A DNA stretch of 64,000 nucleotides from Flavobacteriaceae bacterium (GTDB taxonomy: Bacteria > Bacteroidota > Bacteroidia > Flavobacteriales > Flavobacteriaceae), in NCBI GenBank assembly GCA_024743095.1, contig JANSXF010000007.1:1-64000 (forward strand). Direction: 5' to 3'. Shown here piece after piece: positions 9,166-18,411 of the stretch. The position numbers were made by a program, and so were the translations under genes. Each line of letters begins with the position of its first letter. Within the stretch, counting starts at the first letter, position 1. A model generated the notes under the pieces. It was not told where the DNA came from, made no database searches, and saw nothing but the letters and a program-made list of their open reading frames with translations.

Positions 9166-10317
9166 TTATGCGGCCTTGGTATGCAAGAGCCGTGTAAGTT
9201 TTATGGACAGATCGGTGAAGATCAACTTGGAATTTCCATTGCGTTCCACGTGAAAAATGGCCTGTTCCAACTCCTTCACAATATCCAAAATATTGTTTTC
9301 ATGTACAAAGGGCGCAAACTTTTTCAGATCAAAACCCTCCATGTGGACCTTGGCATGCACCAGTTCGTCGGCCCTGTAATTTAGCAAAAGCGCCTGGCGC
9401 ATCATGGTAAGGCAATAGTTCAAGAACTTTTTTTGGACCTCGCGGCCCGTTTTGGACACTTCCTCGCCCCATAAGATCAGTTCCTGAACGGCCCCCTTGT
9501 TTCCCTTTGCCTTAAAGGCGCTGCGTACCCATTGTACGAACCAGCGCTCAAAAACCAAGTCTTCCGAGTCCTTGTTCAAAAGGTCCAGTGCCTTGTTGAA
9601 ATTCCCATTGGCCTCCAGGGCAATGGTGAGCGCCTCTGTCTGTGCAACGCCCCGAATCAAAAGCGCATCGGTGATCGCCTGTTCCGCCAAAGGAGGGAAA
9701 TGTAGAATTTGACATCTGGAACGGATCGTATTGATGATCTGCTCCTCTTCCTCCGCCAAAAGCAGCAATATGGTCTTATCCGGCGGTTCCTCGATCAATT
9801 TCAAGAGCTTATTGGCAGCAGAGGTATTCATTTTTTCCGCCATCCAAACGATCAGGACCTTATATCCCCCTTCATAGGATTTCAGGGAGAGTTTCTTTAC
9901 CATGTCCTGGGCTTCATCGACCCCGATCTGTCCCTGTTTTTTTTCGATGCCGATGTGCCGGTACCAATCAAAGAGGTTGCCATAGGGCTGTTCCTTCACA
10001 AATTGTCGCCATTCCCCCAAATAGTGGTCGCTCACGGCATGGGATTTTACCTTGTCCGAATTGGAAACGGGAAAGGCAAAATGTAGGTCAGGGTGTGTCA
10101 ACGAATTACATTTCGTGTTACAGACCGTATTTTCCCCGTTATTTTCGCCACCCGTGTTGGCACAGAGCAAATATTGTGCATAGGCCAGCGCCATGGGAAG
10201 CACCCCGGAGCCCTCGGGCCCCACGAACAATTGTGCATGGGCCACTCGACCGGTATCGGCAGTGGTTATCAGATGGCTCTTGATATGCTCTAACCCTAAA
10301 ACATTTTTAAAAAGCAT
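9166..10317 (-). CDS. holB: DNA polymerase III subunit delta' (HolB-like)
   Basis: MLFKNVLGLEHIKSHL..., NTSAANKLLKLIEEPPDKTILLLLAEEEEQIINTIRSRCQILHFPPL; start trimmed from the track's upstream alternative start. Confidence 0.88.
   Translation of the reverse strand: MLFKNVLGLEHIKSHLITTADTGRVAHAQLFVGPEGSGVLPMALAYAQYLLCANTGGENNGENTVCNTKCNSLTHPDLHFAFPVSNSDKVKSHAVSDHYLGEWRQFVKEQPYGNLFDWYRHIGIEKKQGQIGVDEAQDMVKKLSLKSYEGGYKVLIVWMAEKMNTSAANKLLKLIEEPPDKTILLLLAEEEEQIINTIRSRCQILHFPPLAEQAITDALLIRGVAQTEALTIALEANGNFNKALDLLNKDSEDLVFERWFVQWVRSAFKAKGNKGAVQELILWGEEVSKTGREVQKKFLNYCLTMMRQALLLNYRADELVHAKVHMEGFDLKKFAPFVHENNILDIVKELEQAIFHVERNGNSKLIFTDLSIKLTRLLHTKAA
9242..9257. promoter_or_regulatory. weak parS-like site (13/16)
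   Basis: CGTTCCACGTGAAAAA inside holB. Confidence 0.35.
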
Positions 10318-10466
10318 GGACCAAAGATACATTTTTAAGTGTGGAAGTTTTACAGGATACCTTTGGAGGGTCCATTGCGGGCTTAACATATCGAACCGAA
10401 AAGGTTAAAAAGGGATAAACTTTGAAATAATGGCCCGGTCCGACCACGGAAAAAGCAGGAAATCTT

Positions 10467-10474
10467 TACATTTG
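10467..10474 (+). promoter_or_regulatory. putative -7 box (TACATTTG) upstream of pgk
   Basis: Matches TAnnTTTG 26 nt before the pgk ATG. Confidence 0.45.
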
Positions 10475-10499
10475 AAATTCTCAAAAAAGAACACATTAC

Positions 10500-11690
10500 A
10501 TGAAGACGATAGACGATTTTAACTTCGAAGGAAAAAAAGCATTGATCAGAGTGGATTTCAACGTACCATTGGACGGGGATTTCAACGTGACCGACACCAG
10601 TCGGATCGATGCGGCAAAACCGACAATCCTAAAGGTTTTGGAAGATGGGGGCTCCGCAATTTTGATGAGCCATATGGGCAGACCAAAGGGAAAGGCCAAC
10701 CCGGAGATGTCGCTTTCGCACATTGTCGAGACCGTCTCGAACGTTGTCGGTGTACAGGTGAAATTTGCAGAGGACTGTGTGGGCACAAAGGCCGAGGAAG
10801 CGGTTGCCGCCTTAAAGAGCGGAGAGGTGCTTTTGTTGGAAAACCTTCGTTTTCATGCAGAGGAAGAGGCAGGTGATGAGTCCTTTGCGGAGGAATTGTC
10901 CAAGCACGGCGATGTTTACGTAAACGATGCATTCGGAACAGCGCACCGCGCACATGCCTCAACGACAATCGTGGCCAAGTTCTTCCCCGAGAACAAATGC
11001 TTCGGGTATTTGTTGGCCAAGGAAATCAAAGCCATCGATAAAGTGATGGAAACCGGGGAAAAACCGGTAACCGCAATTTTGGGCGGGGCCAAGGTGTCCT
11101 CAAAGATCACCATCATCGAAAACATACTGGACAAAGTGGACAACCTTATCATCGGAGGGGGAATGACCTATACTTTTGTAAAAGCCAAAGGCGGGAAAGT
11201 AGGCGACTCCATTTGTGAGGATGATAAAATGGAACTTGCTTTGGAGATCCTCAAACAGGCCGAGGCCAAAAATGTGAAAGTATACTTGCCGGTAGATGTT
11301 TTGGCCGCCGATGATTTCAGCAATACTGCCAATACGCAATTTGTGGAGGTAAACGAAATTCCCGATGGATGGCAAGGCCTGGATGCCGGACCAAAAACCC
11401 TGGAGATATTCAAACAAGTGATCTTGGCCTCCAAGACCATTCTATGGAACGGTCCCGTTGGTGTTTTTGAAATGGAAAACTTTGCCAAGGGCACCATCGC
11501 GGTGGGAAACTATATCGATGAGGCCACCCAAGGCGGGGCTTTCTCCCTTGTAGGGGGCGGGGACTCCGTTGCCGCGGTAAAACAATTCGGATTTCAGGAG
11601 AAGGTAAGCTACGTATCCACGGGAGGTGGGGCCATGTTGGAAAGCCTGGAAGGGAAAACCTTACCGGGCATCGCTGCAATATTGGGCTAA
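10500..11690 (+). CDS. pgk: phosphoglycerate kinase
   Basis: 396 aa; [47 protein letters not shown]. Confidence 0.98.
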   Translation: MKTIDDFNFEGKKALIRVDFNVPLDGDFNVTDTSRIDAAKPTILKVLEDGGSAILMSHMGRPKGKANPEMSLSHIVETVSNVVGVQVKFAEDCVGTKAEEAVAALKSGEVLLLENLRFHAEEEAGDESFAEELSKHGDVYVNDAFGTAHRAHASTTIVAKFFPENKCFGYLLAKEIKAIDKVMETGEKPVTAILGGAKVSSKITIIENILDKVDNLIIGGGMTYTFVKAKGGKVGDSICEDDKMELALEILKQAEAKNVKVYLPVDVLAADDFSNTANTQFVEVNEIPDGWQGLDAGPKTLEIFKQVILASKTILWNGPVGVFEMENFAKGTIAVGNYIDEATQGGAFSLVGGGDSVAAVKQFGFQEKVSYVSTGGGAMLESLEGKTLPGIAAILG

Positions 11691-11807
11691 GTCCCACGTT
11701 GTGAGTTATCGGGGCAAACGTTAAAAGTTGGAGAATTTTGTCTCTGGGCTTTATTCTTTCAGAAAAAAAAGCCATTTTCGTTCGCCCCGAAATCAAATCT
11801 TGTCCAA

Positions 11808-13409
11808 ATGAAACAGAATTTAAGCATAGCTGTTTTTGCTGTTTTCCTATCAGCAAGCCCCTTTGTGCGTGCACAACAATCCGATGTTCTGCAGCAAAAA
11901 GGGAAGGATTCCATCTCCCAGCAAGAAGGGGAAAAGGCGGCCATAACGGTTTCCAACATCAAGATAGATGGTCAGCTTATGGCCTTGGAAACGCACGAAG
12001 ACGGAAAGTTTAAACTGCGAGATCTTGAGGAAGCTTGGCGATATGACAGCCTTTGGCTAAAGGAACTTCACAGCAATGCCGATTTGTTCAGTGATATGTT
12101 GTTGGAGATTCAAAATGATCCCGAACTGGAGGAAGCCTTTGAAGTGGATTTACCGACGGACACCCTCAAAGCCAGGTTGGCCCGAATGAACGAGAAAACA
12201 CCGTTCAACATTACCTACAACACATCCTTGGAGAGTGTGATCAAATCCTTTTTGACCAGGAGAAGGGACCTGATGCAGCGCATGATAACGGCAAGCCAAT
12301 TTTATTTCCCCTTGTTTGAACAGGAGCTGGACAACCAAAATATCCCTTTGGAAATAAAGTATTTGGCCATTGTGGAATCCGCTCTCAACCCAAAGGCACG
12401 ATCTAGGGTGGGCGCAAAAGGGCTATGGCAGTTTATGTACAGCACGGGCAAAATGTACGGATTGGACGTCAGCAGTTACGTGGACGAAAGGCACGACCCG
12501 ATAATGGCGACCAAGGCGGCCAGCAAATACCTTTCAAGGCTATACGGCATATTTGGGGACTGGGACCTTGCATTGGCCGCATACAACTCCGGACCCGGGA
12601 ATGTGAACAAGGCGATCCGACGCTCTGGCGGATATGAGAACTATTGGAACATCCGTCCATTTCTTCCACGTGAAACAGCAGGATACCTTCCGGCATTCTT
12701 GGCGACCATGTACATTTTTGAATATGCACAAGAGCACGGCCTACAATACAAAAAAGCGGATAGGCCCTATTTTGAGACGGACACCGTTCATGTTAAAGAC
12801 TTGATTACCTTCGACCAGATTTCAAAATTGGTCGATATAGGGACCGAAGAGCTGGAAATGCTCAACCCCGCGTACAAACTCAATATTATACCCAAGGTCG
12901 AAGGAAAGAACTATGCCTTGCGTCTGCCGGTGGCCAAGATAGGCAAGTTTGTTTCCAATGAAGAAGAGATCTATGCCTATGCAAAGAAGGAGTTGGACTC
13001 TTTGGAAAAGCCATTGCCGAACATGGTTACCGCAAACGACCAGATACGGTATCGGGTAAAAAGTGGGGATTATTTGGGCAAGATCGCCGAACAGTACGGG
13101 GTCGGTGTCAGTCAGATAAAGAGCTGGAACGGACTTCGCAGCAACAACCTACGTGTCGGGCAACGCTTGACGATATACCCAAGGAAGCCGTACATCGCAA
13201 AGAGCGCCACCAAGCCCAGCAGCTCCAATTCCGGAACCACTGTTGCCGGGGGCTCCAAGATACATACGGTGCAATCCGGGGATTCACTTTGGACGATCTC
13301 CAAAAAATACCCTGGGGTTTCCATAGAAAATTTACGAGAATGGAACGGTATTAGCGGTAATAACCTAAAACCGGGCACAAAACTTAAATTGTGTGATTGT
13401 TCTTCGTAA
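11808..13409 (+). CDS. lytic transglycosylase (MltD-like) with C-terminal LysM repeats
   Basis: SLT motif ALNPKARSRVGAKGLWQFMYSTGKMYGL and AAYNSGPGNVNKAI; two LysM repeats. Confidence 0.92.
   Translation: MKQNLSIAVFAVFLSASPFVRAQQSDVLQQKGKDSISQQEGEKAAITVSNIKIDGQLMALETHEDGKFKLRDLEEAWRYDSLWLKELHSNADLFSDMLLEIQNDPELEEAFEVDLPTDTLKARLARMNEKTPFNITYNTSLESVIKSFLTRRRDLMQRMITASQFYFPLFEQELDNQNIPLEIKYLAIVESALNPKARSRVGAKGLWQFMYSTGKMYGLDVSSYVDERHDPIMATKAASKYLSRLYGIFGDWDLALAAYNSGPGNVNKAIRRSGGYENYWNIRPFLPRETAGYLPAFLATMYIFEYAQEHGLQYKKADRPYFETDTVHVKDLITFDQISKLVDIGTEELEMLNPAYKLNIIPKVEGKNYALRLPVAKIGKFVSNEEEIYAYAKKELDSLEKPLPNMVTANDQIRYRVKSGDYLGKIAEQYGVGVSQIKSWNGLRSNNLRVGQRLTIYPRKPYIAKSATKPSSSNSGTTVAGGSKIHTVQSGDSLWTISKKYPGVSIENLREWNGISGNNLKPGTKLKLCDCSS
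12662..12677. promoter_or_regulatory. parS: parS-like site (14/16 to TGTTTCACGTGAAACA)
   Basis: TCTTCCACGTGAAACA inside the lytic transglycosylase gene. Confidence 0.6.
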
Positions 13410-13421
13410 ATTTAACACAAG

Positions 13422-14426
13422 ATGAAAAAATTAGGAACACTATTGTTTGCCGCAAGTATGTTGGCACTGGGCGCCTGTAAGAATTCAGGCCCAAAAGAAA
13501 AGTTTTTACCGCCATCAACAGGGGGCATCAACACCTTAATGGTGGTAATGGACACGGAGCTTTGGAGAGGGCCGGTCGGGGAAAAGATAAGGGACAAGTT
13601 TGCCGCACAAATAGTTGGCCTGCCCCAAATTGAGCCTAAATTCACCATAACCCAAGTACCCCCCAAGGTTTTCAAGGGTACCACCACGCACTCAAGATCG
13701 TTGTTATATGTGGAGCAGGATTCAACATCCTTGGCACATATCAAGGACGATGCCTATGCCAAACCGCAAAAGGTAGCTGTGGTAACAGGCCCGACGGAGG
13801 AAGTCATGATCAAAAACTTGGACTCATTGGCCGATAGGGCCATTAAAGAGTTCAGGGCCAACGAGATTGCCGAGGCACAACGAAGGTTTGAACGTTCCTT
13901 GAGCAAGGACAAAGCTTTGGAAGAGGAATTTGGGATACACATGAACGTACCATCGCTCTACAAGGTGGGTAGAAGAGAGGACAACTTCGTCTGGATGGAT
14001 ATACAGATCCCGAAGGGGACGATGAACATCATCGCTTATGAAATGCCCTGGGACTATTTCAGCAATGATTCCACTTTTGTTGAGGATATTGTGAGGATGC
14101 GGGATTCCATAGGTCAAAAGTATATTCCCGGACCTTACGAGAACACCTATATGATCACGGAAAAGGCTTTTGCCCCTTATGTGTTCCCTGCAGAAATAGG
14201 CGGAAAAAAAGCGGCAGAGATAAAGGGGGTTTGGGAAATACACGGATACCCCATGGCCGGGCCATTTTTGACCTACATCATCAATGACCAGGAGAACAAT
14301 AGAAAAATGGTCATTGAAGGGTTCACTTTTGCCCCTTCCGAGGAGAAAAGGGATTATATGTTCGAGCTGGAAGCGATTTTAAAGACCGTGGACCTTGAAC
14401 CATCTGCCCCGGCAGTCTCCGACTAA
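13422..14426 (+). CDS. DUF4837-like putative lipoprotein
   Basis: 334 aa; lipobox-like MLALGACKNSG; follows the MltD-like gene. Confidence 0.7.
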   Translation: MKKLGTLLFAASMLALGACKNSGPKEKFLPPSTGGINTLMVVMDTELWRGPVGEKIRDKFAAQIVGLPQIEPKFTITQVPPKVFKGTTTHSRSLLYVEQDSTSLAHIKDDAYAKPQKVAVVTGPTEEVMIKNLDSLADRAIKEFRANEIAEAQRRFERSLSKDKALEEEFGIHMNVPSLYKVGRREDNFVWMDIQIPKGTMNIIAYEMPWDYFSNDSTFVEDIVRMRDSIGQKYIPGPYENTYMITEKAFAPYVFPAEIGGKKAAEIKGVWEIHGYPMAGPFLTYIINDQENNRKMVIEGFTFAPSEEKRDYMFELEAILKTVDLEPSAPAVSD

Positions 14427-14446
14427 ACATCGGGCTTGGACAAAGC

Positions 14447-14477
14447 AAAGGGCCCGAACCATTGGTTCGGGCCCTTT
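14447..14477. terminator. strong stem-loop, probable (bi)directional terminator between convergent genes
   Basis: AAAGGGCCCGAACC-ATT-GGTTCGGGCCCTTT perfect inverted repeat. Confidence 0.8.
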
Positions 14478-14497
14478 GTTATTTATAAACTTGGCGG

Positions 14498-14668
14498 TTA
14501 ATCAAAAGCGAAACCCGTGGCCATCCTGTATACAAATGCATAAAGCACTATAAAGAACATCACAAAGCTGAACCAAGCGAATATTTTAAAGTATTTCTCT
14601 ACTATGACGTGTCCTAGATTGCGGAACCCTTCCAAATAGATTTCTTTAACGAGTAGTAATTTTTTCAT
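14498..14668 (-). CDS. 56-aa small membrane protein (DUF6747-like by recollection), missing from the supplied ORF track
   Basis: Reverse-strand ATG..TAA: MKKLLLVKEIYLEGFRNLGHVIVEKYFKIFAWFSFVMFFIVLYAFVYRMATGFAFD; one TM segment. Confidence 0.75.
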   Translation of the reverse strand: MKKLLLVKEIYLEGFRNLGHVIVEKYFKIFAWFSFVMFFIVLYAFVYRMATGFAFD

Positions 14669-14909
14669 ATGTCTGATTTAAGGATTAAATACAGGCCAAA
14701 GATTCGATTTACCCCCGCAGGACCGAAAACAAAAGGACAAAAGGCAATAAAAACAAGGTGAAATAAGCCACTTGGGGACAATAGTCCATAAGGACAGACC
14801 TTTGATCGATAAAGTGCACATGGGCCGACCGTAGTTGGGCGGGCAGAAAGATCGATAAAGTGCAACAAGCCCAAGAAAAAAGGGAATCTGGATGCCGCTT
14901 TAGCAAGAC

Positions 14910-16961
14910 TTATTCGGCCACAAGGATAAACTCCGACCTTCTGTTGAGTCGATGTTGATCGGGCGGGCAAGGCGTTCCATTGGAGCAATCGTTCAACAAA
15001 CGTTCCTCGCCATACCCAACGGCGCTTAATACCCTTGCCGGGTCGATACCTTGTGAAACAATATAGTCACGAGTGGATTTGGCCCGTTTGTCCGATAAAT
15101 ATTTGTTGTAGGCCTCGGGTCCGATGGCATCGGTATGGGACTCAATTTTTAGGGAAAGTGTTTTGTTTTCCTTCAGTACGGTCACCAATTTATCCAGTTC
15201 TTGGGCATATGTCGGTGTAATTTTATAACTGTCAAACCCAAAATAGACATTGCTTGGCTGGTATACTTCTGTTATCGGTTCTTCTTTTACAACCTCCCTT
15301 AAGTACTGGCTCACCGAAATGTTTTCATTCTCCCGGGTCTGCACCGAAACGGTGTCGTCCACAAAACCATTTTTTGTGGCAACAACGGTGTAAGCTGTTG
15401 AGGGAGTCAGGTTTTTGAACAAATAGGTGCCGGTGGTATCGGAAACCGTATTGTTGAGCAAGGTTCCCGCCTTGCCATACAGGGAAATATCGGCCTCTTT
15501 CAGTGCCGCCCCGGATGCCTTGTTGGCAACTGAACCAACAATGGTGTTGAAGTTGGGAATGGATCTAAAGGAATAAATATCATCATCCCCTTTGCCCCCT
15601 TTGCGGTTGGATGCAAAATAACCCTGTTGGCCCGAAGGGTCGACAATATAGGAGAAATCGTCCCTATTGCTGTTGATGGGCCCGCCCATGTTTACACCGA
15701 CGCCAAAGGTCTCGTTTGTGCCATCCGACCTATACACATCCAGGCCTCCAAAGCCCATGGGCCTGTTGGAAGAAAAATAGAGCGCGTTTTGCGTCGCGTA
15801 AGGGAACATTTCCTTGGCAGAGGTGTTGACGGTCTGCCCAAGATTTTTTGGCTGGGAGAACGCGCCGTTTGCGTCGATATCCACTACATATATATCTGTT
15901 TCCCCATAACCTCCCGGTCTATCCGAAACGAAGTACATTTTTGTTCCATCCGGACTTACCGCCGGGTGGCCCGTGGAATAATTTTCACTATTAAAGGGAA
16001 GCTCCTCCGCCTTTGTCCATTGACCATCCTTAAACTCGGAACGATAGATCTTTAGATGGTTGATCCCGTTTTCGCCCCTTTTCAAACGTTTGCCATAGTT
16101 GTTCCTTGTAAAATAGATGGTTTTCTGGTCGGGGGTAAAGGACATGGAGGCCTCGTGATATTTGGTATTGATCTTTCTTGAAAATTTCTCCGGGGCGGAG
16201 AGGCCGCCATCTTCCCCTTTTTGGTGGGCCAGATAAAGGTCCAAAAAAGGTTGATTGGTCCAGCGATAACGCCGTGTTGTCAAAAAAGAGGTGTCCTTGG
16301 CCGAAGCATATACGATATCCGAGCCATTGTGGAACATCGGGGAAAAATCGGAATAAGGGGAATTGATCTCCAAATTTTTGATGGAAACAGTATAGGTGGC
16401 CTCCCAGGTATGGGTATCGACGTTGGCCAGTTCGTTTAAGGGCTCGTCCCTTTTCTGTCGCAAAATTTTGGTGAGCGAGGCCGCTCTTTGATATTTCCCG
16501 GTACCTTTCAAGGTCTGTGTGTAGTTGAACAAGGTGTCTTCCCGTATGCTATCCTTGTACAATAGGTGAAGTTCATGATACCACTGGTACGCTTTTTCCA
16601 GATTCCCGGCGTAGTAATGGGAATCACCGGCCCTCGATAGTAATTGTTGGGTGTGTTCTGCGTCGGTCTTTTCCAGGACCAGATCAAAAATGCGGGCCGC
16701 CTCGGCATACCACATCTTGTCAAAGTATTCGTTGCCTTTGTCGATAAGTTGGTCCGCGATTCCTCTTTTGCGAAGATACCTGTCCAGTTTTTTATCGTCC
16801 AGGCCATCGAGGTGCTTTACAAAGGCGGTAGTTTTTGGTTCTTTTGCCCGCGATTCGGTCTCGGATACTGAGGATGTTCCATCATACCCGGAAAGAGCAA
16901 GCTCTTGGGAAATACTCCCGAGCGAGCACAAAAGAAAAATAAGCAAGATCAGTTTTTTCAT
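14910..16961 (-). CDS. OmpA family protein with TPR-like N-terminus, PD40/WD40-like repeats, carboxypeptidase-regulatory-like domain and C-terminal OmpA domain
   Basis: MYFVSDRPGGYGETDIYVVDI and SSNRPMGFGGLDVY repeats; VYFGFDSYKITPTYAQELDKLV...IESHTDAIGPEAYNKYLSDKRAKSTRDYIVSQGI. Confidence 0.92.
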   Translation of the reverse strand: MKKLILLIFLLCSLGSISQELALSGYDGTSSVSETESRAKEPKTTAFVKHLDGLDDKKLDRYLRKRGIADQLIDKGNEYFDKMWYAEAARIFDLVLEKTDAEHTQQLLSRAGDSHYYAGNLEKAYQWYHELHLLYKDSIREDTLFNYTQTLKGTGKYQRAASLTKILRQKRDEPLNELANVDTHTWEATYTVSIKNLEINSPYSDFSPMFHNGSDIVYASAKDTSFLTTRRYRWTNQPFLDLYLAHQKGEDGGLSAPEKFSRKINTKYHEASMSFTPDQKTIYFTRNNYGKRLKRGENGINHLKIYRSEFKDGQWTKAEELPFNSENYSTGHPAVSPDGTKMYFVSDRPGGYGETDIYVVDIDANGAFSQPKNLGQTVNTSAKEMFPYATQNALYFSSNRPMGFGGLDVYRSDGTNETFGVGVNMGGPINSNRDDFSYIVDPSGQQGYFASNRKGGKGDDDIYSFRSIPNFNTIVGSVANKASGAALKEADISLYGKAGTLLNNTVSDTTGTYLFKNLTPSTAYTVVATKNGFVDDTVSVQTRENENISVSQYLREVVKEEPITEVYQPSNVYFGFDSYKITPTYAQELDKLVTVLKENKTLSLKIESHTDAIGPEAYNKYLSDKRAKSTRDYIVSQGIDPARVLSAVGYGEERLLNDCSNGTPCPPDQHRLNRRSEFILVAE

Positions 16962-17178
16962 TACCACTCCATCTGCACAAACAAACACCTGATGCTTGTT
17001 TGGAGGTTAAGCATAGGGGGCCTAACAGTTTAGTTACAACCGCTAAAATAGGATAAGGTAATCGGGGTGATAATTTTTTGTTGTGAAAGGTTGAATATGC
17101 GGCACTGAACGCTTAAAAAGTGTTGTTGTTGTTCCAAAACTTTTTGTAAAACGCCTGTTTCAGGCCACAAAAGTCAAC

Positions 17179-17376
17179 TTAGGATTTTGACTCTTTTGTT
17201 TCCCCTTCCAGTTTGTCGTCTTCTTTGGTCGCGTCCTTAAATTCTTTAATACCGCTACCAAGGCCCTTCATCAGCTCTGGAATCTTTCTACCTCCAAAAA
17301 GCAAAACTACCACGGCTACGATCAAAACAATCTGCCAAGGACCCAGCATACCAAGAAATATAGTTTGAGCAATCAT
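17179..17376 (-). CDS. tatA: twin-arginine translocase TatA/TatE family subunit
   Basis: [39 protein letters not shown]. Confidence 0.95.
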   Translation of the reverse strand: MIAQTIFLGMLGPWQIVLIVAVVVLLFGGRKIPELMKGLGSGIKEFKDATKEDDKLEGETKESKS

Positions 17377-17541
17377 ATATCAAAACCTTTAATTAGAAAT
17401 GTAAAAGTACTAAAAAGAAGTGGAAGAGTGTATCCGATTAACGAAAATTAGCATTTGGGAATGATTTTTAAGAAGGTATCGGCTCCAGCTTTTTAAAAAG
17501 CTTAACATGCATATTAAAATCTAAGACTATCTTTGTTCATC

Positions 17542-18411
17542 ATGGCAAAGGACAAAAAGAAAAGAAAGGAGATAAAACGTAAACTGCTGCACAAGTATCG
17601 CCTGGTGATACTCAATGAAAGCACCTTTGAGGAAAAGATATCCTTCAAGCTGAACAGATTGAATGTTTTTGTGACCGGGACCATGTTCATTATTGTGCTG
17701 ATCGGAGTCACGACCTTGATCATCGCCTTCACCCCATTGCGGGAGTATATTCCGGGATACTCCTCCACCAAATTGAAACGGCAGGCCACCGACCTGACCT
17801 ACAAGACCGATTCGTTGGTGACCGTGCTCAACTATACCAACCGATATTTGGACAATGTCAGGAAAGTGCTGCGGGGTGATGTGGAAAACAACCAGATCAA
17901 TCGCGATTCCTTGTTTGAACAGTACAAACTGGACCCTGCATCGGTCGACCTTTCGCCAATTAGACAGGATTTATTGTTGCGGGAAGAGGTCGAGCTCGAG
18001 GACAAATACAATCTTTTTGAAAGGGATATCGAAAATTTGGGCACCCTGTTCTTCTCTCCTGTCAACGGGACCATATCCCAGGGGTTTGACCAAAAAACCA
18101 AGCACTATGCGGTGGATTTGGTGGCGCCACGGGAAACCCCGGTCAAGGCCATAGCCGACGGCACAGTGCTTTTTGCCGAATGGACCACCGAAACAGGATA
18201 TGTGATCATCATAGAGCATCAAGAGGGAATAACCTCGGTTTACAAGCACAATGGTTCCTTGAGCAAGGCACAGGGTGATCTGGTAAGGGCCGGAGAGGTG
18301 ATCGCATCCATCGGAAACACGGGGGAACTTACTACGGGACCGCATCTTCATTTTGAACTTTGGAGAAAGGGCAAACCGGTAGACCCCCAGAACTATATTG
18401 ATTTCAATTAA
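17542..18411 (+). CDS. M23 family metallopeptidase
   Basis: GTISQGFDQKTKHYAVDLVAPRETPVKAIADGTVLFAEWTTETGYVIIIEHQ...TTGPHLHFELW; start trimmed to ATG at 17542. Confidence 0.93.
   Translation: MAKDKKKRKEIKRKLLHKYRLVILNESTFEEKISFKLNRLNVFVTGTMFIIVLIGVTTLIIAFTPLREYIPGYSSTKLKRQATDLTYKTDSLVTVLNYTNRYLDNVRKVLRGDVENNQINRDSLFEQYKLDPASVDLSPIRQDLLLREEVELEDKYNLFERDIENLGTLFFSPVNGTISQGFDQKTKHYAVDLVAPRETPVKAIADGTVLFAEWTTETGYVIIIEHQEGITSVYKHNGSLSKAQGDLVRAGEVIASIGNTGELTTGPHLHFELWRKGKPVDPQNYIDFN

Noticed and set aside
15627-16055. 142-aa plus-strand ORF opposite the OmpA gene
   Set aside because: Antisense to a well-supported CDS with PD40/OmpA motifs; no recognisable domain.
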